Positions 14,032-21,605 of a stretch of DNA of 21,605 nucleotides are shown piece by piece (positions within the stretch are counted from its first letter, which is position 1; each line of letters begins with the position of its first letter). Made by a program: the position numbers and the translations under genes. This DNA is from Faecalitalea sp. UBA4312. Lineage in GTDB: Bacteria; Bacillota_I; Bacilli_A; Erysipelotrichales; Erysipelotrichaceae. The DNA is taken from contig DGUK01000057.1 in NCBI GenBank assembly GCA_002394635.1, positions 1-21,605 of the forward strand. The letters run 5' to 3'. The notes beneath the pieces are model-generated. The model had not been told where the DNA came from. It was given only the letters and a program-made list of their open reading frames with translations, and searched no databases.

Positions 14032-15137
14032 CAAATCATCGCCTTTCTGAAGGTTACATGAATTCCTTTATGTACACGGACACGCAATTCCTTTACATGG
14101 CCGCTGATACAGAACCAGCCCAGGCCGTGAATTACGACATCCATTTTTTTATTCTTATTATACATCGGTGCATGATACGTATGCATCGTCAACAAAGAAG
14201 TATCCAGACACGGAACCAGCATTTCATTCAAATGGGCATTCCATAAACGGTCCGCATCGTTCAGCTTTCCACGGTGAATGGAAATCTGACGGGAAAAATA
14301 GCCAACGACCGTCGCTTTGGAATCCACCACCACATCCAGTCTGGCCAGTCCGCCGGCCGCAAAGGACTGATCTTCGTAAATCTGGGACACAAACGGTCGG
14401 ATCGGTTTGACCGGTATCACCGCTTTCAGATCCTTTCCGTTTAGATATGTCAATACGCTGTGGGTATTTTCAATACCCGGAGTATCATAGATCGTATATG
14501 TTTGTTGTTTCAAGGGAATCAGATCCAGCGTTGTTCCCGGATTTCGCGATATCGTCAGTTTACAATCCGGAAGCAGTTGATTCAACAAGGTGGATTTTCC
14601 GACATTCGCCATTCCCATAAATACGATATCCTTTTGGTTCCGATATTTACCGATTGCTTTTTGGATCTGTTGGATACTGTTGGTTCCTTCCGAAGACAGC
14701 TGTGCATTTTTGGCAGATGTCGGTATATATAAACTAGAACAAATCACAATATCTTTTACAATTATTTGTTCTTTGGCAAGTCGTTCGTTGACAAAATTCA
14801 GAATTTTTTGATCCGTCAATGTCTTTGGCAGAACATCCCGCTTTGTCAATACAAGGATGATATCTTTATCCGGCAGCTTCTGATTGATCCTTGAAATCAG
14901 TCCAGATTCAAAGCAGAACAGATCGACCACCCAGAAAATAACGGCATCCAGTTCGTTGATCTTTCGATACGTTTCCATCGAATCGATCCCCTGCTGCATG
15001 TTGACCGTCAGCTGACCATAATTTCGTATTTTAAAACAACGCTCGCAATACATCGCATCCAGGCTGGGCACATATCCCAAAGCGTTTTTGTCTTCATTTT
15101 GCAGCTGAATGCCACAACCTGTACAAAACTTAGTCAT
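14031..15137 (-). CDS. yqeH: Circularly permuted ribosome-assembly GTPase YqeH
   Basis: A 368-residue GTPase needed for 30S subunit assembly in Bacillus. A zinc finger opens the protein (CTGC at 5-8, CERC at 31-34). The G motifs follow in permuted order: G4 TKRD (98-101), G5 SAKN (141-144), G1 GMANVGKST (175-183), G2 around GTT (201-203) and G3 DTPG (218-221). A C-terminal RNA- or protein-binding region with HGLGWFCISG follows. I place the start at 15137 (MTKFCTGC) because AAAGGAG precedes it by about seven bases; a longer frame to 15197 would lie inside yqeG. The first eight bases overlap the end of yqeG. Confidence 0.96.
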   Translation of the reverse strand: MTKFCTGCGIQLQNEDKNALGYVPSLDAMYCERCFKIRNYGQLTVNMQQGIDSMETYRKINELDAVIFWVVDLFCFESGLISRINQKLPDKDIILVLTKRDVLPKTLTDQKILNFVNERLAKEQIIVKDIVICSSLYIPTSAKNAQLSSEGTNSIQQIQKAIGKYRNQKDIVFMGMANVGKSTLLNQLLPDCKLTISRNPGTTLDLIPLKQQTYTIYDTPGIENTHSVLTYLNGKDLKAVIPVKPIRPFVSQIYEDQSFAAGGLARLDVVVDSKATVVGYFSRQISIHRGKLNDADRLWNAHLNEMLVPCLDTSLLTMHTYHAPMYNKNKKMDVVIHGLGWFCISGHVKELRVRVHKGIHVTFRKAMI

Positions 15138-15654
15138 CAAATACTCCTTTCCTGAAATTGTATTTCTTTTCCAGACCGATAAATACATACTTTTCAAAAA
15201 AACGCATCAACCGGGTGGAGGTTTTATCTTTTACAGTGACAGGATTTGTTAATATCGTATATAAACCAGCCGCATTGCCACCGATAATATCCGTAAAGAT
15301 CTGATCTCCTAGCAAAGCCGTCTGTCCAGGTTCCACATGATAATGGTGCATTGCCCGGATAAAGTTATACGGCAACGGTTTAAAGGAGAAATAATAGGCT
15401 TTTTGAATTCCCAGATCTTCGGAAAACCGCAGCGTTCGTTTTCGTGTAGAATTCGAACAAACGGCCACCTTGATCCCGGCAGCTTCTATTTGCCGGATAA
15501 AGCGGATGACCTTTTCATTGGGATCTGGTTCAAAAGCGGAAACCAGTGTATTGTCTATATCGCACAATAAGAGTCGGATCCCGTTTTCCTTTAAACGATC
15601 CACGGATACGTGATCATAGCCGGCTACATAATATCGTGGTAAGAATAATTTCAC
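15130..15654 (-). CDS. yqeG: YqeG-like HAD phosphatase (family IIIA)
   Basis: A 174-residue HAD-superfamily phosphatase of the YqeG group. Motif I is CDIDNTLV (D32, D34), motif II is CSNST (66-70), motif III Lys is SFKPLP (K92) and motif IV is LGDQIFTDI (G116-D117, D122). There is no cap domain, as expected for the group. The substrate is unknown; the partnership with YqeH in many Firmicutes suggests a ribosome- or nucleotide-linked role. The start is the GTG at 15654, six bases after AGGAG. The ATG at 15660 directly abuts that site and is less likely. It follows the flavoprotein stop by 13 bases. Confidence 0.92.
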   Translation of the reverse strand: MKLFLPRYYVAGYDHVSVDRLKENGIRLLLCDIDNTLVSAFEPDPNEKVIRFIRQIEAAGIKVAVCSNSTRKRTLRFSEDLGIQKAYYFSFKPLPYNFIRAMHHYHVEPGQTALLGDQIFTDIIGGNAAGLYTILTNPVTVKDKTSTRLMRFFEKYVFIGLEKKYNFRKGVFDD

Positions 15655-15667
15655 AAACATCTCCTGT

Positions 15668-17254
15668 CTATCTTGATTTATTGTACTGAGGGCATGAAAA
15701 ATATTCAATTAGTTTTTCCGCACTCCGGATCCCATCCACCGCACTGGTTACGATGCCACCGGCATACCCGCTGCCCTCGCCACAAGGAAAGATTCCCCGG
15801 ACATTGGTCATGCCCTGTTCATCCCTCTCTATGCGAATGCTCGAAGAGCTTCTTGATTCCACTGCCGTTAATATAGCTCCCTCACTGACAAAACCGGGAA
15901 CCTTTTTCTCAAAGTTTTCCAAGGCTTCATGCAAAGCTTGATTCACAGCCGGCGAGAATAAATCATTCAGATCGGTAAATGTGGTCCCTAAGGCATAGGT
16001 CGGTTGTACTTGATCGAAGGCGGTAGATACCTGATGTGCCAGATAATCCCTGGCCAGCTGCGTGCACGCTTTATAGCCGGCAGCCATCTGGTATGCCCTG
16101 GATTCCAGCTGTTCCTGGTAATGCAGGCCATCAAATAAAGCAGAGCCGTAATCCTGCGGATCAACCTGGACCAACAGCGCGCTGTTGGCATTTTCTCCAT
16201 CCCGGGCTGCATAGCTCATACCATTGACCACGGTTTTTCCTTCTTCACTAGAGGCACAGATTACATAGCCTCCCGGACACATGCAGAAGGAATAGACCCC
16301 TTTTTTATTGGAGGCCATGTATGTCAATTTATAACGGGCCGGTACCAAATGCGGATTGGTGCAGGCATCCTTGAGCATGGCACGATCGATAAACGCCTGC
16401 TTATGCTCGATACGAACACCGACCGCAAACCGCTTGCCGGTTAACCGGATTCCCTTTTCATGCAGCATATATATGGTATCTTTGGCACTATGACCGATAG
16501 CCAGGATACAAGCCTGACAATCGATCCATCGTCCATCCACACAAATTGCCTGTAATTTGTTTTCTTTGATTTTTATATCCGTACATTGACTGTCAAAACA
16601 GAAGGTGCCGCCGGCTTGTTCAATTGTCTTTCGGCACTGACGGATGATATCAAGAAAGGCATCGCTGCCGATATGCGGATATTGATCTGTTTTGATCGTC
16701 TTCCGGGCTCCGAATTCAATCAGCTGATCCAGCACCTTCTGGCAGCGTTTATCTTTGGAACGTGTCGTCAGCTTACCGTCACTGAAAGCACCGGCGCCTC
16801 CTTCCCCAAATTGTACATTGCATGAAGGATCCAGCTGACCGGTATGCCAGAAATGTTCCACAACGTCCTTTCGTCTTTCTACCTTGGATCCTCTTTCGAT
16901 GATCAGCGGACAATAACCCGCTTGTGCCAGGATCAGGGCCGCAAACATCCCTGCCGGTCCAAAGCCTACCACAACAGGTCGATTTGTCAGGCTATGATTC
17001 CCCGGCTGTGGGAAGCGATACGTTGTATCAGGAACCTCTGTCACATCCTTTTGATGCATAAACCGTTTTTCTCTGCGTACGGATACATCGATGATATACG
17101 AAAAGAAGACCTTTTGTTTACGGGCATCTATACTTTTTCGAACAATTTCCCATGCGAAAAGATCTTTTTTCTGAATATGTAGTTTTTTAAGGATCTGCGC
17201 TTCAATATCAGACGGCTTGTCCGATGCGCATTTTACCTGATGTAATCGAATCAT
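15668..17254 (-). CDS. COG2509-type FAD-dependent oxidoreductase
   Basis: A 528-residue flavoprotein of the uncharacterised FAD-dependent dehydrogenase group COG2509. An N-terminal domain of about 90 residues (LKKLHIQKKDLFAWEIVRKS) is followed by a Rossmann FAD-binding motif VVVGFGPAGMFAALILA (G97-x-G99-P-A-G102) with E120 as the ribose ligand. The group signature NVQFGEGGAGAFSDGKL lies at about 146-162, and FPCGEGSGYAGGIVTSAVDG near the C-terminus provides the second FAD contact. The substrate and partner are unknown in all members I recall. It starts one base after the acyltransferase stop, and no ribosome binding site is visible in the AT-rich upstream sequence, so translation is probably by reinitiation. 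Confidence 0.9.
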   Translation of the reverse strand: MIRLHQVKCASDKPSDIEAQILKKLHIQKKDLFAWEIVRKSIDARKQKVFFSYIIDVSVRREKRFMHQKDVTEVPDTTYRFPQPGNHSLTNRPVVVGFGPAGMFAALILAQAGYCPLIIERGSKVERRKDVVEHFWHTGQLDPSCNVQFGEGGAGAFSDGKLTTRSKDKRCQKVLDQLIEFGARKTIKTDQYPHIGSDAFLDIIRQCRKTIEQAGGTFCFDSQCTDIKIKENKLQAICVDGRWIDCQACILAIGHSAKDTIYMLHEKGIRLTGKRFAVGVRIEHKQAFIDRAMLKDACTNPHLVPARYKLTYMASNKKGVYSFCMCPGGYVICASSEEGKTVVNGMSYAARDGENANSALLVQVDPQDYGSALFDGLHYQEQLESRAYQMAAGYKACTQLARDYLAHQVSTAFDQVQPTYALGTTFTDLNDLFSPAVNQALHEALENFEKKVPGFVSEGAILTAVESRSSSSIRIERDEQGMTNVRGIFPCGEGSGYAGGIVTSAVDGIRSAEKLIEYFSCPQYNKSR

Positions 17255-17255
17255 A

Positions 17256-18269
17256 TTAAATTAAATGTTGTAATATCGGATATTTATCCTTATTGCGGAC
17301 AACCAGCGTCGCAAAGCATTGCGAACAAGCTAGTGTCAGAAAATATACCACAATATGTGCGTGTGGTAAAGCCGTTAAGAATATTTTCGCAAACAAGATA
17401 TGCGAAGTATAGATCAATAAGGATTCCGCACGTAAATCCTTGTAGTTCAGTTTCCATTTCGGACGGAATGTCAACAACGCATTGGTCATAAAGAAGACTG
17501 CCGGTACCAGCATCAGATACATGCTTGTCAGATCCCGAAGCAAATCAAAATGGCGATAAATCATCACTTCCAATACCAGCAATACAAAACTGATGCCCCA
17601 TCCCATCAAGGCAATTCGATGAACCAGCCTTCTTGTTTTGGAAAGGAACAGACCCATAGCTACAAACATCGGTCCGAAGAAAAATCCGTCTCGGGCGGTA
17701 ACCAGAACCTTGGTAAAGAAACCAAAGAAGAAGGAAATGCCCGGAAGACTTTCCCAGATCGGTGTATATACATTGATCAGATACCCGATAAAATATAAGG
17801 CAAATGAGATTGTCAATGTCCGCTGCAGTCCATGTCGCTGATATAGTCCATAAACAATGAATGTAGACAACATCAAAGCCGGTAAGAACCATAAATGATA
17901 ATAGCTTCCATTTAATAAGACATCCCGCAAATACGATAAGATGTGATAGATCCGAAAATTGGCATGTGCATAATCCCAGATCGTATATGGAAGATAAATA
18001 ACCGTCCAGATCAAATAGATCTTTAACAATCGTTTTTCATATCGGATCAGATTATCCTGGTTAACAATTTCGTCCGCACTCCATTTCCGAAAGAAAAAGA
18101 ATCCGGAACATACAAAGAAAAACGGAACAGCCAGACGACAGACAGTCTGGATCCAATATGTATTAAATGTTTCTGATATTTCAAAAAATGGATATGTATG
18201 AATACATACTACCAATAAAGCCGAAAGATACTTTGCCAGATCGATCGCGTTATAATTCCTTTTTCTCAT
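17256..18269 (-). CDS. Acyltransferase-3 family membrane protein resembling the membrane half of VanT
   Basis: A 337-residue membrane protein with about ten hydrophobic segments, of the acyltransferase 3 family (PF01757). The N-terminal segment NAIDLAKYLSALLVVCIHTY holds the family His. Then come CRLAVPFFFVCSGFFFF, LLNGSYYHLWFLPALM, ARDGFFFGPMFVAMGLFL, TSMYLMLVPAVFF and SLLIYTSHILF. These blocks resemble, from memory, the membrane domain of VanT serine racemases (RVAVPFFFMISG, LYHLWYFPAL, TRNGIFFTPLF, DSMYLFLPVVLFF). In VanT that domain is fused in front of the racemase; here it is a separate gene after alr, overlapping it by 20 bases. The start at 18269 follows AAGGGG by six bases; longer frames lie in alr. 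It may act in L-serine uptake or in envelope acylation. Confidence 0.85.
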   Translation of the reverse strand: MRKRNYNAIDLAKYLSALLVVCIHTYPFFEISETFNTYWIQTVCRLAVPFFFVCSGFFFFRKWSADEIVNQDNLIRYEKRLLKIYLIWTVIYLPYTIWDYAHANFRIYHILSYLRDVLLNGSYYHLWFLPALMLSTFIVYGLYQRHGLQRTLTISFALYFIGYLINVYTPIWESLPGISFFFGFFTKVLVTARDGFFFGPMFVAMGLFLSKTRRLVHRIALMGWGISFVLLVLEVMIYRHFDLLRDLTSMYLMLVPAVFFMTNALLTFRPKWKLNYKDLRAESLLIYTSHILFAKIFLTALPHAHIVVYFLTLACSQCFATLVVRNKDKYPILQHLI

Positions 18270-19422
18270 CATTTCCCCTTTTTTGTAAACGTGGCAGCCG
18301 GGCCGCAAAGGCTGACAGCGTTTCATTGTTGATGGTGTGCGCCATCCGGCTGATCGTATCAACGGTTACCCGCTGACCGGATTGTACCCCAATCAAACAA
18401 GCCACATCCCCTTCTTTTACATCTTCTAACTCTGTGACATCGACCATAAACTGATCCATGCAGATATTGCCGATCTGTCGGCAGCGTTTTCCATGGATCA
18501 ATACTTCAAATCCCTTATTTGATAAAATACGTGGAACACCGTCAGCATACCCGATAGCCAAGGTAGCCACTTTCATCGGTTTCTGAGCCGTAAAATGACG
18601 TCCATAGCTTACCGTCATGCCCGGTTCAATGGTTTTGACCATACTGACATTGGCATATAAAGATAAGATCGGAATAAAATCCGGCTTTGACAGGATATCG
18701 ATCGTATCATCGCTGGTCACCCCCATATAGAGCAGTCCCGGACGACAATAATCCATGCCAAGATCCATATAGTTTAAAATTCCATAGCTGTTTTGTATAT
18801 GCTTCAATCCCGGATCGATGCCTTCTTTTTTCAGGTTTTCCAAAACTTCCTTAAACAAGGAAATCTGCTGCTTCGTAAAGCTCAAACTGTCTGTGTCCAG
18901 TTCATCACTGACCGGAAAGTGGGAAAAGATTCCTTCAGCATGCACGTTGGATAAACGATATTCCGCCAGGATCTGATCCATATGTTTTTCTTCCTTTTGG
19001 TATTTCACCCCGATCCGGTTCATCCCCGTGTCCACCTTTACATGGGCACGCACGGTTACATCATTTTCACTTGCATAAGCGTTGAGCTTGCAGGCATAGT
19101 CATAGCTGCATAAGGTCTGGATCAGATTTTCTTCCACCAAATAATGAAAATGTTCCGGTGGTGTATATCCTAGAATCAGGATATCCTGCTCTATGCCGTT
19201 CTTACGAAGATGCACTGCTTCATCCACACTGGAAGTACCAAAAAGATCAACACCGCTCTTGATCAGGGCACGAGTGCATTCCACATCACCGTGGCCATAC
19301 GCGTTGGCTTTGACGATACCCATAATTTTGGTTTTCCCGATCAGTTTTTGAATTTCTTTTACGTTGTGTGCAATTGCATCATAATCGATTTCGATCCAGG
19401 CACGGCTGTAGGCTTCTAACAT
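18250..19422 (-). CDS. alr: Alanine/serine racemase (PLP, Alr/VanT-C type)
   Basis: A 390-residue fold-type III PLP racemase making D-Ala, and possibly D-Ser, for peptidoglycan. The PLP Lys is K38 in VKANAYGHG, the opposing catalytic Tyr is Y273 in VSYGRHFTA, and GNICMDQFMVDVT (318-330) is the conserved Met-Asp block. Several stretches follow the VanT racemase domain more than ordinary Alr: ILILGYTPPE, FSHFPVSDELDTDS, and NSYGILNYMDLGMDYCRPG (211-229). The last recalls VanT SYGILNYPDLNYDYVRPG. Near the C-terminus AARLPRLQ has Ala where, in my remembered alignment, Bacillus Alr has the active-site Tyr354. The start overlaps the ligase stop by seven bases, with AAGG upstream. The downstream membrane gene overlaps the end. 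Confidence 0.93.
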   Translation of the reverse strand: MLEAYSRAWIEIDYDAIAHNVKEIQKLIGKTKIMGIVKANAYGHGDVECTRALIKSGVDLFGTSSVDEAVHLRKNGIEQDILILGYTPPEHFHYLVEENLIQTLCSYDYACKLNAYASENDVTVRAHVKVDTGMNRIGVKYQKEEKHMDQILAEYRLSNVHAEGIFSHFPVSDELDTDSLSFTKQQISLFKEVLENLKKEGIDPGLKHIQNSYGILNYMDLGMDYCRPGLLYMGVTSDDTIDILSKPDFIPILSLYANVSMVKTIEPGMTVSYGRHFTAQKPMKVATLAIGYADGVPRILSNKGFEVLIHGKRCRQIGNICMDQFMVDVTELEDVKEGDVACLIGVQSGQRVTVDTISRMAHTINNETLSAFAARLPRLQKRGNDEKKEL

Positions 19423-20465
19423 ACACCAACCTTCTTTTCCATAGCCAGATCGATCAACGCATCGATCAGATCGCTGAATTCAATACCTGCTTCCTTCATC
19501 ATAGTAGGATAGCGGGACGTATCGGTAAATCCTGGAATGGTGTTCAGCTCGTTGAGGATCACACGATTATCATCCGTTACGAACATATCCACACGGGCCA
19601 TACCGCAACAGTTCATAGCGCGATATACTCTTCTTGCCAAATTTTGTGCCTGACAGAACGTTTCTTCCGAAACACGGGCCGGACAATGGATAGCTGCCCC
19701 TGTCAGCTTATATTTTCCCTCAAAATCAAAGAAATCCAATCCCTTGATCTCAATTTCATCACAGCTGCCTGTCTGAATGGTATCATTGCCCATAACAGCA
19801 CAACCGATTTCAAAACCATTAATGGACTGTTCCACCAACAGCTTGCCTCGACCGTCATAGAACCAAGCATCTTTACATGCCTCTTCAAATTCCTGCTGAT
19901 TTTTTACCTTATGCACACCATAGCTGCTGCCGGCATTGCAAGGTTTGATAAACCATGGCAGTGGAATCTGTTTTTGGATGTCTTCAAAAGACGGATTCTC
20001 TTCTTTTTCATACAAACATACATATTTAGCCGTCGGTATTCCGGCATGATCACAGATAATATGCATAAATTCCTTGTCCATCGACAAAGCACTGGCCGTC
20101 ACGTCACAGCCGACACAATGGATATTCATAACCTCCAGCAAGCCCTGCACAGTACCGTCCTCACCGTTTTTTCCGTGAAGGACCGGGAAAGCACAATCCA
20201 GTGGAATGATTTCGGAACCATCCAGTGGTAAAACCCCTTTATGTACCCAGGCACAAGGAACTGCCTTTTCTTTCCATTGGTCTTTTTCAATGGAATCTAT
20301 ATCTCCGTCGTATACATAAAAACGTCCTTCCGGATCAATTCCGATCATTGTGATCGTATAACGATCTCGATGGATCTGACGAAGAAGAGAGCTGACACTG
20401 TGCAAAGAAACAGAATATTCACTGCTCTGTCCTCCAAAAAGTATCGCAATATTTAATTTATTCAT
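19416..20465 (-). CDS. ddl: D-Ala-D-X ligase, VanC/VanG-like (probable D-Ala-D-Ser ligase)
   Basis: A 349-residue ATP-grasp ligase that joins D-Ala to a second D-amino acid for the peptidoglycan stem. Core motifs: FGGQSSEYSVSLHS (10-23), FPVLHGKNGEDGTVQGLLE (93-111), the ATP-binding KPCNAGSSYGV (174-184), ARVDMF (290-295) and LNELNTIPGFTDTSRYP (304-320). Subfamily clues: EYSVSL at the first-D-Ala site is the VanC form rather than the EHEVSL type. The omega loop DFFDFEGKYKL (244-254) lines up with VanC FFDFEEKYQL and VanG FFDYTEKYTL rather than EFYDYEAKY of Ddl. Lys251 and Tyr252 are kept, unlike VanA-type D-Ala-D-Lac ligases. A strong AGGAGG lies six bases before the ATG, which overlaps murF by eight bases. 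No second ligase is in the window. Confidence 0.93.
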   Translation of the reverse strand: MNKLNIAILFGGQSSEYSVSLHSVSSLLRQIHRDRYTITMIGIDPEGRFYVYDGDIDSIEKDQWKEKAVPCAWVHKGVLPLDGSEIIPLDCAFPVLHGKNGEDGTVQGLLEVMNIHCVGCDVTASALSMDKEFMHIICDHAGIPTAKYVCLYEKEENPSFEDIQKQIPLPWFIKPCNAGSSYGVHKVKNQQEFEEACKDAWFYDGRGKLLVEQSINGFEIGCAVMGNDTIQTGSCDEIEIKGLDFFDFEGKYKLTGAAIHCPARVSEETFCQAQNLARRVYRAMNCCGMARVDMFVTDDNRVILNELNTIPGFTDTSRYPTMMKEAGIEFSDLIDALIDLAMEKKVGVC

Positions 20466-21605
20466 TTGAATCCTCCTGCAAAGCCGTTACGATCGTATCC
20501 ATCGCCATCGCCCGGCTTCCCTTCACTAATATGACGCAATCTTTATCAAGATAGCCCTTTAAAACTTGTTCAATTTCTTCTTTGGTTTCAAACCATTTTC
20601 CTTGTCCTGCCTGTGCTGTATATCGGCTTCTAGGTCCAGTACATAACAAGATATCTACCTTATTCTCATGGGCATAGATTCCGATCTGCTCATGTAGAGT
20701 TTGTTCGTCTTCGCCCAGATCCAGCATATCGCTTAATACCGCTATATGCACAGGTGAAGGCACCTTCATCAATGTATCAATAGCCGCTTCGGCACTTTCC
20801 GGATTGGATTTATATGAGTCATCAATGATCACAGCTCGACCGATCTGCAATCTTTGTGTTCGCATTTTTGTCATCAAGATATGAGATAATCCATATAGGA
20901 TCTGTTCCTTTTTCAAACCCATCCTCCATGCCGTATAGATGACCGGCAGGGCATTTTCAGCCTGGAAATCCCCTAAAGCATTCAAATGGATCACATCCTC
21001 CATCAAAGAACATGTAAAGGCGATCCCATCGGATCCATAAGTGATTTCCGAAGTTAAACGAACCTGCCCATTTTCTCCGAAGGAAACAACTTCCACGCTC
21101 GGATCATATGTCCAGTCATGGATCAACGTTTGGATTTCCGGACTGCCGGCATTGTACAAAAAGAGTCCGTTCTGTTTTGTATCGGTCAAGATTTCCATCT
21201 TTGCCCGCGCTATATTCTCTTTGGAACCGAGATTTTCCATATGGGCGGAACCAATGGTTGTGATGACAGAAATATCCGGTTGGGCAATCGAACATAAAAA
21301 ATGGATATCATTCCAGTTTTCCATGCCCATTTCCAGGATGGCCACCTCAATGTCTTCATCGAAATCCAGCACGGTCAGAGGAAGACCAATCTCGTTGTTG
21401 TGATTACCTTGTGTACACTGGGTCTTATAGGCCTGTGAGAATACGCTGTAGAACATATCCTTACAGGAGGTCTTTCCATTTGAACCCGTAATTCCGATGA
21501 CCTTACAGGATAATGTTTTCATATAGGCTTTGGCCAGCCGGGTCAGTGCCTGCTGCGTATCATCTACCAAAATCAAAGAAATCCCATCCGGATAGGGTGT
21601 ATGGT
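20458..21605 (-). CDS. murF: UDP-MurNAc-tripeptide-D-alanyl-D-alanine ligase (5' end outside window)
   Basis: Partial: the reading frame stays open to the right edge, so about 70 N-terminal residues of the UDP-sugar-binding domain are missing. About 381 codons are visible. Mur ligase motifs: the P-loop GITGSNGKTSCKDM, TQGNHNNEIGLPLTVL, the metal-binding Glu in AILEMGM, TTIGSAHMENLG with KENIARAK (carbamylated-Lys region), and DDSYKSNPESAEAAI (the MurF DDxYNANP motif, here with Lys-Ser). MurF adds the terminal D-Ala-D-X dipeptide to UDP-MurNAc-tripeptide in the cytoplasm. It is directly coupled to the ligase gene that makes that dipeptide. A TTG at 21576 is not the true start, because upstream codons (PDGISLILVDDT) continue the MurF domain. 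Confidence 0.95.
   Translation of the reverse strand, partial: HTPYPDGISLILVDDTQQALTRLAKAYMKTLSCKVIGITGSNGKTSCKDMFYSVFSQAYKTQCTQGNHNNEIGLPLTVLDFDEDIEVAILEMGMENWNDIHFLCSIAQPDISVITTIGSAHMENLGSKENIARAKMEILTDTKQNGLFLYNAGSPEIQTLIHDWTYDPSVEVVSFGENGQVRLTSEITYGSDGIAFTCSLMEDVIHLNALGDFQAENALPVIYTAWRMGLKKEQILYGLSHILMTKMRTQRLQIGRAVIIDDSYKSNPESAEAAIDTLMKVPSPVHIAVLSDMLDLGEDEQTLHEQIGIYAHENKVDILLCTGPRSRYTAQAGQGKWFETKEEIEQVLKGYLDKDCVILVKGSRAMAMDTIVTALQEDSNE

Noticed and set aside
19368..20231. Long open frame (287 codons) on the plus strand, antisense to the ligase gene
   Set aside because: It lies wholly opposite ddl and the start of alr, has no ribosome binding site, and its translation is low-quality (Cys-, His- and Ile-rich) with no domain. 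The minus-strand ligase is unmistakable.
19416..20465. VanA/VanB-type D-Ala-D-Lac ligase
   Set aside because: The omega loop keeps the Lys-Tyr pair (251-252) that VanA-type ligases have lost, and no VanH dehydrogenase or VanX is adjacent.
1..21605. CRISPR arrays, tRNA or rRNA genes, insertion sequences, prophage genes, riboswitches
   Set aside because: I looked for regular repeats, transposase or integrase motifs and long structured leaders and found none. Intergenic spaces are all under about 100 bases.

Overview
The window reads as a chromosomal, housekeeping stretch from a low-to-mid GC Firmicute. My best guess is the Erysipelotrichia (a Clostridium innocuum-like lineage). The reasons are the Bacillus-type yqeG-yqeH-yqeI-nadD-yqeK-rsfS-yqeM gene order, a fused NadD-YqeK protein, strong AGGAGG-type ribosome binding sites, and a VanC/VanG-like ligase next to a racemase. 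This placement is inferred from gene content and was not tested by any search. I see no rRNA, tRNA, CRISPR array, insertion sequence or prophage gene, and no gene-free stretch longer than 300 bases.

Layout from left to right. 1-1595 (minus): a CPBP membrane protease cut by the window edge, a PAP2 phosphatase and an orphan 83-residue protein. 1638-2615 (minus): rubrerythrin and a short pyrophosphatase-like protein, each with its own promoter. 2698-4340 (minus): glycerate kinase translationally coupled to a thioredoxin-like lipoprotein. 4419-6394 (plus): coaBC-coaX, the only genes on the plus strand, fired from a promoter whose -35 box overlaps that of the divergent glycerate kinase gene. A bidirectional terminator closes this unit. 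6404-9311 (minus): mtnK-mtnA-class II aldolase, the gene set of a 5-deoxyribose/methylthioribose salvage route (DHAP shunt). 9370-21605 (minus): a very compact run of 15 genes, in transcription order murF, ddl, alr, VanT-like membrane acyltransferase, COG2509 flavoprotein, yqeG, yqeH, yqeI, nadD-yqeK, rsfS, yqeM, mtnN, tseB-like, dnaD-like and nth. It ends at a terminator at 9344-9371. Most of its junctions overlap by 1-20 bases.

How the genes fit together. MurF, the ligase, the racemase and the membrane acyltransferase form a peptidoglycan-precursor module. The ligase looks more like VanC/VanG-type D-Ala-D-Ser ligases than ordinary Ddl. The racemase and the membrane protein look like the two halves of VanT encoded as separate genes in reverse order. 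I therefore infer a possible intrinsic D-Ala-D-Ser pathway and low-level vancomycin insensitivity; this is the most interesting part of the window. The second point of interest is nucleoside by-product salvage. MtnN could release methylthioribose or 5-deoxyribose, and MtnK, MtnA and the aldolase could turn it into DHAP plus a small aldehyde. The yqe block supplies ribosome assembly and silencing factors, NAD synthesis and Ap4A breakdown. CoaBC and CoaX supply coenzyme A.
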